Assembly: GCF_000090795.2 (NCBI RefSeq)
Contig: NW_003547034.1
Coordinates: forward strand, 1-27,487
Length of the DNA: 27,487 bases
Source: Amphimedon queenslandica
Lineage: Eukaryota > Porifera > Demospongiae > Haplosclerida > Niphatidae
Direction: 5' to 3'
The notes below the pieces were generated by a model. The model saw nothing but the letters and a program-made list of their open reading frames with translations. It was not told the DNA's origin and ran no database searches. This document shows, piece after piece, positions 18,936 to 27,487 of this stretch; positions within the stretch are counted from its first letter, which is position 1, and every line of letters begins with the position of its first letter. The position numbers and the translations under genes are program-made.

Positions 18936-20305
18936 TGAGCAATACTACTTGTTAAATGCTTGAAAAAGCAAATGATCAAGATTTAGAAGGGCTTTCGGCA
19001 TATGCAATTAGAAATCTTGATAGTAAAATTGTAACAGGTTCTGATATCAGTCAATATAAATTAATGAATGTAAAAGAAGCGCCTATTGATAATAGGCAAG
19101 AGCATCTTGATTTGTTATGCTTTCCTACTTTATTTCCAACTGGACAATATGGAAAGCATCATTCCAGACAAAGCTATCCAGCACAGACTTTATCATTTAG
19201 TGAATACATATAATCAAGAATTTTAAATAAAGATTCCCGATTTCGTAGAAATCATTCATATTGTTTGCACTATTATGATTTAAAAATTAACAAAGCCTTA
19301 AAAACTGGCATATATAATTTATTAAAAACAACAAGAAGCAACGTTGGTGAAACTGTTGCTGAAATATTAGAAAAAATAAATGTGTTAGATGAAGAATTTG
19401 AGGGCAATTTAAGTACCATGTTGGCTCAAATATGGGGTACAAATCAATATTTGTTCCGTGTGAAAGGTGAAGTCGAAGCAATGATTGCTGAGTATGGCTC
19501 ACCAACACTTTTCCTAACATTAAGTTGTGCTGAATACGATTCAGCTGATATAGCGCAATATTTAAGAAAAGTGAATAATTCACCAGTCTTATAGTATTTC
19601 CAAATTATGTACTGAAGACCCTGCTTCAGTATCACGACAATTATTTTACAAATTTAAGGATTTCTTTGACATAGTTATTCTCCAGAGAGGTGTTCTAGGC
19701 AAAGTAGAGCAATATTATGTTAAAAAAGAATATTAAATGCGTGGCGCGCCTCATTATCACATCCTCCTAGGATTGAAAATGCTCCTGTTGTCGGTATTGA
19801 TTGTCCAGAAGAAGTCTGTTCTTTCATACAAGATAGAATTACCTGTCATATACCAGATAGTAATACGTCACCTGATTTAACTTATTTGGTAACAAAATAC
19901 CAAATGCACAGGTGCAGCAAATACTGCAAGCGAAATATTAAAGTCGGCAAGACCTATGTATCTAGATGCCGATTTGATTTTCCTAGACCAGTACAAGATA
20001 GTATTTGCATCAATGATGTTGAAAATAGCTTGAAATCATGCAATAAAATATATTATCTCAAACGGAATGAAAAAGAAGTTTGAGTCAACGACTATAATCC
20101 TTTACTGCTGAAATTGTGGCGTGCAAATATGGACTTGCAATACATAGCTGAGAGGAGTCTTTCCTTAACAGAGTATGTAACTGGATATGGCACTAAAGCA
20201 GAAAAGAGTCATGCACAGGACTTATCGGATGAAGTCAGAAGCTGTGACAACATATACAGCAGGCTTGGAAAATTGGACAAAAATTACTTCGAGCTAAAGA
20301 AGTAG
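18936..20305 (+). pseudogene. Helitron Rep nuclease, disrupted
   Basis: Rolling-circle Rep domain. Order: LDLLCFPTLFPTGQYG and SFSEYI (N-terminal Helitron domain), TAA at 19211-19213, SRILNKDSRFRRN, WGTNQYLFRVKGEVEAMIAE with SPTLFLTLSCAEY, shift near 19583, VSRQLFYKFKDFFDIVI, VLGKVEQYY, TAA at 19734-19736 in place of a usual Gln, then RGAPHYHILL with the metal-binding HYH (19752-19760), shift near 19775, APVVGIDCPEEV, a Cys/His patch (KYQMHRCSKYCKR ... CRFDFPRP), TGA 20081-20083, YNPLLLKLW, and YVTGYGTKAEK with the two catalytic tyrosines (20174-20176, 20186-20188). Catalytic residues are present, but the chain is broken five or six times. Confidence 0.9.
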
Positions 20306-20803
20306 GACTATATGATGCTAGCGATCTTCTTGGTGAAAGTTTATACATGAAATCAGTAACTGTACAGTATGTTAATGTGTACTTGCCTCATAAGAGGAGC
20401 AGAAAAATCAAAAACTATTCATATTTAAGTAAAATGGATCGATCTTCTAAAGATATTTTTAATCCTAGCATTATTGAAGACTTTTATCCAACAAGACCAA
20501 ATAACATGGAAGATGTATCACTATGAATTTGTTGCTAATTACAAATTTGATAAAATAGGAGAAAATGGAGAAAGAGAATACAAACGTCGATCAAAGCCAG
20601 TCCTTCCAAACCATAGGAAATTTAATCCAATGCAAGAAGCAGAAAGAGACGATTTTTATTACTCACTAATATTTTTATTTGTGCCTTTTAGAGACGAGAG
20701 CACACTTGTAATGGAAGGAGAAACAATGGAAGAAGCTTTTAGGCGTCAAAAAGAAGCATCTATACGTGGCATTGAAAATCATTTCAACTACAGAAATTAT
20801 TAG
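20285..20803 (+). pseudogene. Helitron Rep-helicase spacer, two frames
   Basis: Connects the nuclease to the helicase. The first frame (from about 20280, shifted from the Rep end) carries LLRAKEVGLYDASDLLGES, QYVNVYLPHKRSRKIKNYS and DIFNPSIIEDFYPTRP. At about 20525 it shifts to YEFVANYKFDK ... [13 protein letters not shown] and [16 protein letters not shown], a block usual just before the helicase in this group. A further shift near 20800 leads into EAERNWKKIVDARNKAGFT. No enzymatic motif of its own is known. Confidence 0.75.
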
Positions 20804-22445
20804 AAGCTGAGCGTAATTGGAAGAAGATAGTTGATGCAAGAAATAAAGCCGGTTTTACTGAAGAACTTCCTGATAACAAGGAAGATGATGAGCCTCAATT
20901 ACTGGGTGAAATAATGGAAGCAGTAGCTGATATAGCTGACATGCATATAAATGTACCTAATTTAACATTAGAGCAAAGAGAGGCAATGCTTATTGTAGAT
21001 CAAAAAAGAATTTTTGATAAAATTAAGAGTCATCTTATAAGTCAAAAAGAACGTGAAGACTTATTAGAGAATGAGTCTTCAAGACTACTTAGATTGGATA
21101 ATATCAAACCGCTAAGAATGTTTATTAGTGGTGTAGGTGGTACTGGTAAATCATTTTTAATAGAGGCAATAAAATGTCTAGTAAATGACAAATGGCATCC
21201 AAAAAGTGGTGAAATTATGTGTGCTATAGTAGCACCAACAGGTATAGCTGCATCTAATGTAGGTGGACTAACAATACATAGATTATTTTAGCTACCGATG
21301 GAGCATGAGGGAAAGACAGCTGGATATTGGGCTTTGAGTAAAGAAGCTCAGAAAAGAATAAAAATGACATTAAAAAATTTAAAAATTATAATAGTAGACA
21401 AGGTATCTATGGTATCCAATCTAAATCTAGCATACTTACACATGCGCTTAGAAGATATATTTGGAACTGATGAATGGTTTGCATCTAAGAATATTTTATT
21501 TGTAGGTGACCTCTTACAATTGCCACCAGTTAATGGTAGGCCAGTATTTAAAAAAAATAGCAACAAACGAGTAAAAACCAGACTTGGAGCAGCAAATGCA
21601 GTTAACATATGAAAAGAAACAGTAGAATATGATAAACTAACAATCAATGAGCGACAAAAAGGAGACGAAACTTTCTTTAAGATGCTTGATTCTGTTAGGC
21701 ATGGCTGTCTGACTGATGAAACTATTGATACACTTAAGAGTCGCGTATTTAAGGTTTCAATACAAGAAAAATATAAAGAAATGGAAAGTGAAGGAACTAA
21801 TCCTCCAATTTGCCTATTTTCTAAGGTAGACGCCTGCCAAAAAATCAATGAATTAATGTTAGAATGTCTAGAAACGGAGAAAATAGAATTAGCATGTGTT
21901 GATGTTGTTGATGAAAGTGGCAGCACAGCAAAATTTGACAAAAAACAAGAAAGAAATTAGAGAAACTAAAAAATCAACCAAGCAAAACAGCTGGTTTAGA
22001 AACAGTATTGTCTTTAGCAGTAGGCTGTAGAGTAATGCTAAGACATAATATTGATGTGACTGTAGGATTAGTTAATGGTGCCATTGGTACAGTAATGGGT
22101 ATTTATGCTACACGTATATCAATCAAATTTGATCATATTGATGTACCTTGTGACATAGAAAGGGTTACATCTAGATTTATGCTATCTAAGAATTTGTATA
22201 TACATAGGAAACAGTTTCCCCTTATACTTTCTTATGCTATTACTATACATAAATGTCAGGGCCTCTCACTAGATACAGCCATTATTGATTTATCTACTGA
22301 TGTTTTTGGGGATGGTATGGCATATGTTGCATTGTCTCGTGTACGCACATTAAATGGCTTACATTTATTATCATTTGATCCTCTCTCTGTTAAAGTTAGT
22401 AATCTGTGCATTAATGAAATTAACAGGCTGAGAAGTAAATTTTGA
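20804..22445 (+). pseudogene. Helitron PIF1-family helicase, disrupted
   Basis: Superfamily 1B helicase. Walker A GVGGTGKS (21130-21153), motif Ia with VAPTGIAASN and GLTIHRLF, a TAG (21289-21291) where a Gln is usual, Walker B IIIVDKVSMV with lysine (21400-21402) instead of the catalytic glutamate, motif III FVGDLLQLPPV, TGA (21610-21612) where a Trp is usual, YDKLTINERQKGD, a shift near 21945, then [37 protein letters not shown] (motif V) and [13 protein letters not shown] (motif VI), ending TGA 22443-22445. All motifs can be found, so it derives from a full-length enzyme. With no Walker B glutamate, ATP hydrolysis would be lost even without the stops. Confidence 0.92.
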
Positions 22446-22967
22446 AAAGACTTACTTCAAATCAAGAAAAGTGAAGGAAAGAAGAGAAAGATTCAAGTGA
22501 CTGGTTTAATTGATGATGGTGAACCTTGTAGTAAGAATGCCAAGGTGTCTGTAAGTCATGTACAAAGTACTAGTAACAGTACCGTTAGTAGCAATAAACG
22601 TAAGAGTACTGATTTACAAGTCTAATCACCCCAAAAAGAGTAAAATATGTGACAATAATGCTTTAAATAAGCCTTGCCCCCAAAAAAGAAAAGTTGATGT
22701 AGACAGTAGTACTGACAATACTGCCTTGGCATTGCCTCGCTCAAAAAAAGATGATAAATTAATTGTTTCAATTAATTTGAAAGACCTAAAAACCAAATTT
22801 AATGTCAATGATGATGATAGTTGTAGTAGTCTCATTGTATCAATAAAACTCTCAAAGATTAAATGTAAACCAAAAGATGATAAAACCAAGTGTGTGACCA
22901 TTGTAGTAGTAGTCTGATTGTACCTATAAAACTGTCAAGCATTAAATTAAAGACAAGTAATCCATAA
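22446..22967 (+). pseudogene. Helitron linker with repeated SIM-like motifs
   Basis: Lys/Ser/Asp-rich linker between helicase and OTU. The first frame (22446-22624) is basic (KKSEGKKRKIQVTG). The second (from about 22618) carries KRKVDVDSSTDN and then a motif three times: KLIVSINLKDLK (22756), SLIVSIKLSKIK (22828) and SLIVPIKLSSIK (22911). Each follows acidic or serine residues (DD, DDDSCSS, CSSS). A GT dinucleotide too many near 22890 shifts the frame before the third copy, and TAA 22965-22967 ends it. The core fits a SUMO-interaction motif. Binding is not proven. Confidence 0.6.
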
Positions 22968-23594
22968 AAAAAAGATGATGTCATCTTTACTTATGAAGAG
23001 CCTCCCAACCCAGATATTGTGAGGAGACAATGGGATTATGTTTATTACCCTGGTAATGAAGAATATCAAAGAAGGTGGTGTGAGATTTTAAATCTCAAAT
23101 TTGTCACAGCTACTAGAATCTTACCTGGTAGTCCAACAACACCATTGTCGGATGAAAGAGTTCCTAATAGTACTCTTGATGTCCCTGGTGATGGGAACTG
23201 TTTATTTTATGCCCTTTCATATCTCATTACTGGGTCAATTTCTCAGCATTGCGAATTACGTAAAGCAATTGTTAGTAATATGCCAAACTTTGAAGAAGAA
23301 TTGTTTAATAGTACATTAAGTGCAACCAGATATTCAAGCATATATGATTACATAAATAAGTCCAAAATGTATAGAAATTGTGTGTGGGCCACTGACACAG
23401 AGATTATTACATTATCTGCAATAATAGGTATAACCATATATTCATATTTACTAACTCCTACTTTTGTTGGCTGGGCTAGATATGGAACCCAAACTTTGTA
23501 TGGCATTCCTTGTGATACTAATACACCTGCTTTGTATTTGAAGCATGTTGGTACTAATCATTTCCAAGCAGTTAAGTCTATTAATATTTCTTAA
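22968..23594 (+). CDS. Helitron OTU-type cysteine protease domain
   Basis: OTU proteins remove ubiquitin from substrates; in Helentrons the domain is carried as an extra ORF part of unknown use. The frame is open from the TAA at 22965 to TAA 23592-23594. No ATG lies at the start: it continues the polyprotein frame after KKDDVIFTYEEPPNP. Catalytic region DVPGDGNCLFYALS with Asp-Gly-Asn-Cys (Cys codon 23199-23201), helix HCELRKAIVSN, WATDTEIITLSAIIGITIY (substrate-side strand), and TNHFQAV with the catalytic His (23559-23561). All expected residues are present and no lesion interrupts 209 codons. It is most likely a surviving piece of the dead Helitron, unless expressed on its own. Confidence 0.88.
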   Translation, partial: KKDDVIFTYEEPPNPDIVRRQWDYVYYPGNEEYQRRWCEILNLKFVTATRILPGSPTTPLSDERVPNSTLDVPGDGNCLFYALSYLITGSISQHCELRKAIVSNMPNFEEELFNSTLSATRYSSIYDYINKSKMYRNCVWATDTEIITLSAIIGITIYSYLLTPTFVGWARYGTQTLYGIPCDTNTPALYLKHVGTNHFQAVKSINIS

Positions 23595-23644
23595 GCATTG
23601 ATTGTTGATGGAAAGTGGGTATGGTGTATGGGAGGTCCATCATC

Positions 23645-23665
23645 TTAAAAACTTCGGTTGTTTAA
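23645..23665 (+). other. Hairpin with TTCG loop, candidate Helitron 3' end
   Basis: TTAAAAAC (23645-23652), loop TTCG, then GTTGTTTAA (23657-23665): an 8-bp stem with one bulged G. Helitrons end with a short hairpin. Repeat R1 begins within 20 bases after it (23683). A canonical CTRR end is not present (CTTA follows), which suits Helentrons, where the hairpin itself is near the end. Function is inferred from position. Confidence 0.42.
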
Positions 23666-23682
23666 TGTGACTTATATTTCAC

Positions 23683-25095
23683 TGCATGTGCAATGTGAAT
23701 GATGTGTGAGTCTGAAAACCATTGGTGCATATCCACCCAGTATTGCTCAGTATCAAGGGAACAAACTGCTTTCAGGATGTGAGATTAATCAATGTATAAC
23801 AGTGAATATTGAGTACTTGTTGCTATAATGGACAGGGAGAGGGTGTGAAAGAGGTTTGGTTTTCATTACAGTTTTGCGTTGATTCAAATTTGTGTGACTA
23901 TCATTTATGTAGGACAGAGGGTTAGGAAGGGAGGAAGCTGTCATTATCAAATCTGGATCTTGTTTGTGGCTTGTAGTACATGTTTATTACAAATAACAGG
24001 TGCTTATGGATCAGGGCTCTGCTAAAAAATTGTGAAGTCCTGACAAGAAAATTTTTTAAGTAACATTAAAATTTGTTATTTTACATTTAGTATTATTCAA
24101 GCATTAATTCTGTATAAATAATAATGATCATCATGCATGTTAATGCTGCCATCAATGCTGTGCGCATTACATATATGTAAATGCTTGCCAGCTGATGTTG
24201 TGCATAATGCTGCCATCAATGCTGTGCGCATTATTGAGTTAATGCTTGCCGGCTGATGTTGCGCATTTGAATGATGCTGCCATCAAAGCTGTGCGCATAA
24301 TAAATGCTTGCCAGCTGATGTTGCTCATCTGTTATTGATGATTGTTGTAACATTTGCATGTTCTCATTAACAAAAAAATATTGTTTGCACATTGGAAATA
24401 CTTTAAGCACACAATGATATTGTATATTAAGCAGGTCATGAAAGTATCTTAACTGAGGATAGAATTAGTAAGCAATATTATGTCTAAAATACATGCATGC
24501 ACATACATGTATGATCCAATTAGAAATTTTGCAGATGCTACAATTATCATTATTAGTTAGTATGTCATATTCATACTTTTTACAGGTACTTGCTTGGCAC
24601 AAGGACTACAATGTGGTTTTAGAGGGTGAGGTTTGATGTGATTGGTAAGTGCTATTGTTATTATTAGCCAGTGAGTTTACATTGCTTGCTTTTGATGTTT
24701 CTATTACTATGCTTTACAGGTAATTACAGCTGGAATGATTTGCTGATTCAGCAATACCTTTGCTTATTATTGGAATGTGAAATATAATGAAAGGCAATTC
24801 TGTTTTTAGATTGTTGTAACTAAATTAATTTATTTATTAAACGTAACTTAATGTTTTGTTGCAGCTCCTTAATTAGTAGTTGTATCACACGGTAGGAGGT
24901 GCCAGTTTACATCTGTGTAGGTTTCATATTACTGTATATAGTCTTAGCAATGGAATATGTAGTAAGATGGAGATTATTGTAAGATATCTTATGTATTATG
25001 GTATAGGTTATGATTCAAGGTTACATACTTTATATTCATTTGATGATTACATCATTAATTATGGCCACAGTAAGTACTTTCTTTTCTCAATTGAA
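23683..25095 (+). repeat. Dispersed repeat R1, copy B
   Basis: Matches copy A from its start (CATTGGTGCATAT then CACCCAGTATTGCTCAGTAT), including the three ~65-bp subrepeats (24140-24335), GCACATTGGAAAT, the ACAATGTGGTTTTA block (24607) and the GTGCCAGTTTACATC end. It then extends to ATTATGGCCACAGTAAGTA (25060), which copy A lacks. Copy B lacks the 374-bp duplication of copy A. It follows the Helitron end directly, so the Helitron either inserted into R1 or carries R1 at its 3' side. Confidence 0.8.
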
Positions 25096-26310
25096 ATGAA
25101 TGCTTGCCAATGCATCTTTTGTTGTGTGCATGGATGTTCTCATTAACAATACAATAATAATTGTTTGCACATTGGAATGTATTCATGTGGTCTATTAATG
25201 TGTATTTGCACAATGCAGGTCTTGTAAAAAAAACTTAATTCAGGATGGCATGAGTCAGCAAATTGAACGGTGAATGTCTAAATTACATTTACTGTGTATG
25301 TACATATACTTGTATGATTCAATCATAGCTTAATATGCATTGTGGAGCGATACATGTCATATATGTGTCTTAATTGTTGATAAAAGCATGTATGCTACTG
25401 TTAATTTGTTAGTACATGTATAATTTCACATTCATAATTTACACAGGTACATATTTGTGACCGTAATTGACAAAAGGTACCTTATGGCGGATAGGAAAAT
25501 TGGTCTTTATAGCCTAAAAAATCCAACTTCCTTAGCTCCATTTATCATAAAATTACTCAAGAGGATGCAAAAAGTTACTATGTAGCTCATAGAAACAATT
25601 GTTGACTAACAGAGCACTCACAGGTTCATATTTTTCATTAGAAAGATGAATTTTAAAATCCGCCATAAGGTACCTTTTGTCAATTATGGTCACATTTTAC
25701 ACAAGGACTGCAATGTGGTGTTAAGGAATAAGGTCAGACTTGGAAAGAGATTTAAAAGGTGAAGGGTTATTCCTCTTTGTGAGCAGATGTGTCTTATTTG
25801 TGTTTTGTAATGTATGTTTGTGACAAATACAAGCATATACATGTACATATTTAGTATAGCATATATAGCCTGTGTGTTTACATTGCTTGCTGTTGATGAT
25901 GTTTCTTTCTTACTTTGCTTTAAGGTATTTACAGCTGCAAATGATTTAATGATTCAGCAATAAGGTGTAATAATACTTTCATAGCATGGCGAATGTCTAA
26001 GGCTATTGTCTGATTTCGTTTGTGGTAACTAAATTAATTTCTAATAAATAATCATCATTGTAACATTATGTTTTGTTGTAGCTCTTTGATCAGTGATGCT
26101 TTCACACTGGAGGAGGCGCCAGTTTCCAGCTGCACAGGTTACATATTGTCATAGTCTTAGCAATTAAATACATAGTAAGATAGAATATTGTGAGATTCCA
26201 TAGTTTTTTATTATTGTGTTATAGAAGATGATCCAAGGCTATAATTGTTTTTGATGATTAATATTGATTATCTGATTAACTATGGCCACGGTACGTATTT
26301 TCTTTTCTCG
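25096..26310 (+). repeat. Dispersed repeat R1, copy C (tandem with B)
   Basis: Starts again with AATGCTTGCC and CATTAACAATAC plus TTGTTTGCACATTGGAA, matching copy B from about 24300, and ends with CTATGGCCACGGTACGTATT and TTTCTTTTCTCG like the end of B. B and C are thus head-to-tail partial copies of about 0.8-1.2 kb. Copy C is split by the MITE at 25456-25694. The block 25858-26150 is most like copy A (TTTCATAGCATGGCGAATGT, CTAAGGCTATT). Confidence 0.8.
25456..25694 (+). mobile_element. MITE copy 2 (239 bp, 37-bp inverted repeats)
   Basis: Terminal inverted repeats of 37 bases (25456-25492 and 25658-25694) with one difference; they start TGTGACC and contain GACAAAAGGTACCTTATGGC. Both related R1 copies lack this DNA at the same place (between GGTAC and ACAAGG/GAAC at about 6135 and 24594), which fixes the insertion. 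No coding capacity. The target duplication is short and unclear (T-rich on both sides). Copy 1 of the family lies at 3998-4241 in opposite orientation. Confidence 0.88.
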
Positions 26311-26664
26311 TTAATATAATTAAGTAATATGTATTTGTATTGTAGGAAGGTTGAAGCTCAAGTATTGAATTGTTTTGCGTTGTTGAACAAACACACTATT
26401 TTTAAGAATTGCTTTTATAATTTCTGTTTTTGGCTTTACACTTCAAGATATTTGACTTCTATTATAAGTTTTTAATTTAAGAAAAGTTAACTTTATAGAT
26501 CTACATGTACATAATAATTTAATAAAAGTTATAGTTCTTTGTCGTGTTGCCGTTCCTCCTGCCCCTGCCTCTGCCTCTTGGAAGATTGTTGTACTAAAGT
26601 AAAATGGAATAGAAAGGTGATTAATTGGTATCTATATAAACTGCAGATCATAACTAAAATAATC
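26311..26664. other. Intergenic, nothing recognised
   Basis: AT-rich sequence with a short pyrimidine-rich CCTGCCCCTGCCTCTGCC stretch near 26558. No gene or repeat called. Confidence 0.4.
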
Positions 26665-27060
26665 TTACAATATCTCTATTGATTTGGCATAGCTGCCATA
26701 TAATGAGCTGCCTCTTCCATTGCAGAGCAGCAACGTCAAGAGGACCTCCAGCTCCAGCTGGATGGAGTGCTGGAGCAGCAGGGGGATGTGGCTAAGGACC
26801 TCCAGCCAGCAGTGGAGGACACAAGCCACTGGTGGCGGACCTCCAGCCAGCAGTGGCAGACCTCCAGCCAGCGATGGAGGACCACCAACAACTGGTGGAA
26901 GACCACCAGCTACGGGTGGGGGACCACCAGCCACTGGTGGCGGACCTCCAGCCAGCGGTAGAGGACCTCCAGCTACTGGAGGTGGCCGAGGAATTGGTGG
27001 TGGTGGTGGAGCATCTGGTGGTGGTGGAGGAGGACCTCCTTGATGCTCATCATAGTCCAT
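26665..27060 (-). CDS. Gly/Pro-rich ORF, possible exon
   Basis: 131 codons on the minus strand. It starts MDYDEHQGG, continues with Pro runs (PPPPPPDAPPPPPIPRPPP) and then seven-residue units of the type GGPPPVA. Just upstream of the ATG stands an acceptor-like TTTTCTTATAG (27065-27075), so the ATG may open an internal or second exon. After about residue 80 the repeat frame is lost by one missing base in a unit (26818-26837) and the rest (CVLHCWLEVL onward) looks like out-of-frame repeat. The plus strand of the same DNA also reads as a repetitive protein, so the coding strand is undecided. Proline-rich proteins of this kind occur in actin regulators and secreted proteins; no domain tells which. 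Confidence 0.33.
   Translation of the reverse strand: MDYDEHQGGPPPPPPDAPPPPPIPRPPPVAGGPLPLAGGPPPVAGGPPPVAGGLPPVVGGPPSLAGGLPLLAGGPPPVACVLHCWLEVLSHIPLLLQHSIQLELEVLLTLLLCNGRGSSLYGSYAKSIEIL
26797..26984 (+). repeat. 21-bp coding-length minisatellite, nine units
   Basis: Consensus unit GACCTCCAGCCAGCAGTGGAG (first 20: GACCTCCAGCCAGCAGTGGA). Units start at 26797, 26818, 26838, 26859, 26880, 26901, 26922, 26943 and 26964. All are 21 bases except the second, which is 20. Length in multiples of three and silent-looking variation suggest the array has been read as protein. A pyrimidine tract plus AG (TGCCTCTTCCATTGCAG, ending 26724) stands upstream on the plus strand. Confidence 0.82.
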
Positions 27061-27487
27061 AAACTATAAGAAAACATAGTGATAGCTAATGTAAGTTTTT
27101 AACTGAACTGACTTGCTGCTTTTTCAAAAAAAATTGCTAAGGAACACAGAGGATAAGTTTGTGAGCTGTGAGCGGGAAAATGGCAACTTAACTGAAGCTG
27201 AATGTAAACTTAAATAGTTTCAGAACAGGATATAGATCTTAGTAATGACAATAATTATAATAATGATTAAATAATTATTAGCTAGGCTATGAATATAATT
27301 TATGATTCAAAAATTCAAAAAAATAATGATTGCCATGAAAACTGTTTTTAAAATGCGGTAGGTCTTCGTCTTCATATGGTTCTTATTTCAAAATTCTTTC
27401 CTTCCAGTAATGAACTGATACCTCAGGCAAAAATTATAATAAGGATAATTAATTAATTAAATTTAAATTTAATGAAAAGTATGGAAA
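27061..27487. other. Intergenic, nothing recognised
   Basis: AT-rich, ending in TTAATTAATTAAATTTAAATTTAA-type low-complexity DNA. If the minus-strand Pro-rich ORF is real, its upstream exon and promoter would be here or beyond the window; I see no clear candidate. Confidence 0.4.

Larger units (their letters stand above)
17337..23665 (+). mobile_element. Helitron (Helentron-like), coding region decayed
   Basis: A plus-strand coding series of over 6 kb: acidic N-terminal part, DUF6570-like region, Helitron N-terminal domain and Rep HUH nuclease, PIF1-type helicase, linker, OTU protease. These elements move by rolling-circle replication: Rep nicks and joins DNA through two tyrosines and the helicase unwinds it. 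Presence of OTU and absence of an RPA-type gene suit the Helentron/Helitron2 group. I counted about 18 frame lesions, so the copy is dead for transposition. The 5' end is in the gap. The 3' end is probably between 23594 and 23683, near a hairpin at 23645. Confidence 0.88.

Noticed and set aside
21348-21941. Minus-strand ORF of 197 codons.
   Set aside because: Antisense to the helicase domain, whose motifs are on the plus strand.
24880-25146. Plus-strand ORF of 88 codons in R1 copy B.
   Set aside because: The frame is not kept in copies A or C.

Overview
The window is AT-rich metazoan nuclear DNA, most like a marine invertebrate such as a sponge or cnidarian. The reasons are eukaryotic transposon classes of the invertebrate type, introns with GT-AG ends, many miniature elements and no bacterial gene layout. 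The species cannot be named from the sequence. One assembly gap lies at 16574-17336. I see no intact conventional host gene. The window is a layered field of mobile elements and repeats with a few coding-like fragments.

Layout, left to right. 2-492: 3' end of a Ty1/copia retrotransposon (RNase H tail, polypurine tract, 230-bp LTR). 759-1115: weak ORF. 1931-1986: hairpin holding four CACGTG sites. 2455-3410: degenerate 9/18-bp minisatellite. 3998-4241: first copy of a ~240-bp inverted-repeat MITE. 5250-7110: copy A of a large dispersed repeat (called R1). 7662-9463: unrecognised coding-like fragments. 9539-12976: broken minus-strand transposase-like gene of an invertebrate family I know as recurrent but cannot name, with a 52-bp intron. 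It contains a promoter-bearing repeat (C), a foldback element and, nested in the foldback, a hAT-type MITE with a perfect 8-bp target duplication. 13014-13562: inverted-repeat element with an 11-bp target duplication. 13797-15817: minus-strand hAT transposase pseudogene with subterminal GCATAAT repeats. 15843-16330: second copy of repeat C, leading into a promoter-like block.

17338-23594 is a large Helitron (Helentron-like) coding region on the plus strand: acidic Cys-containing N-terminal part, DUF6570-like region, Rep nuclease (HUH plus YxxxY), PIF1 helicase, a linker with three SUMO-interaction-like motifs, and an OTU cysteine protease. The Rep and helicase parts carry about 18 nonsense or frameshift lesions in 4.5 kb and a lysine in place of the Walker B glutamate. 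The N-terminal ORF and the OTU domain have no lesion. R1 copies B and C follow in tandem (23683-26310), and copy C is split by the second MITE copy. The last kilobase holds a 21-bp repeat array that reads as a Gly-Pro-rich protein on one strand and a leucine heptad repeat on the other.

No gene network operates here. The genes are related by insertion history. Order that can be read: gene 9539-12976, then foldback, then hAT MITE; R1 copy C, then MITE.
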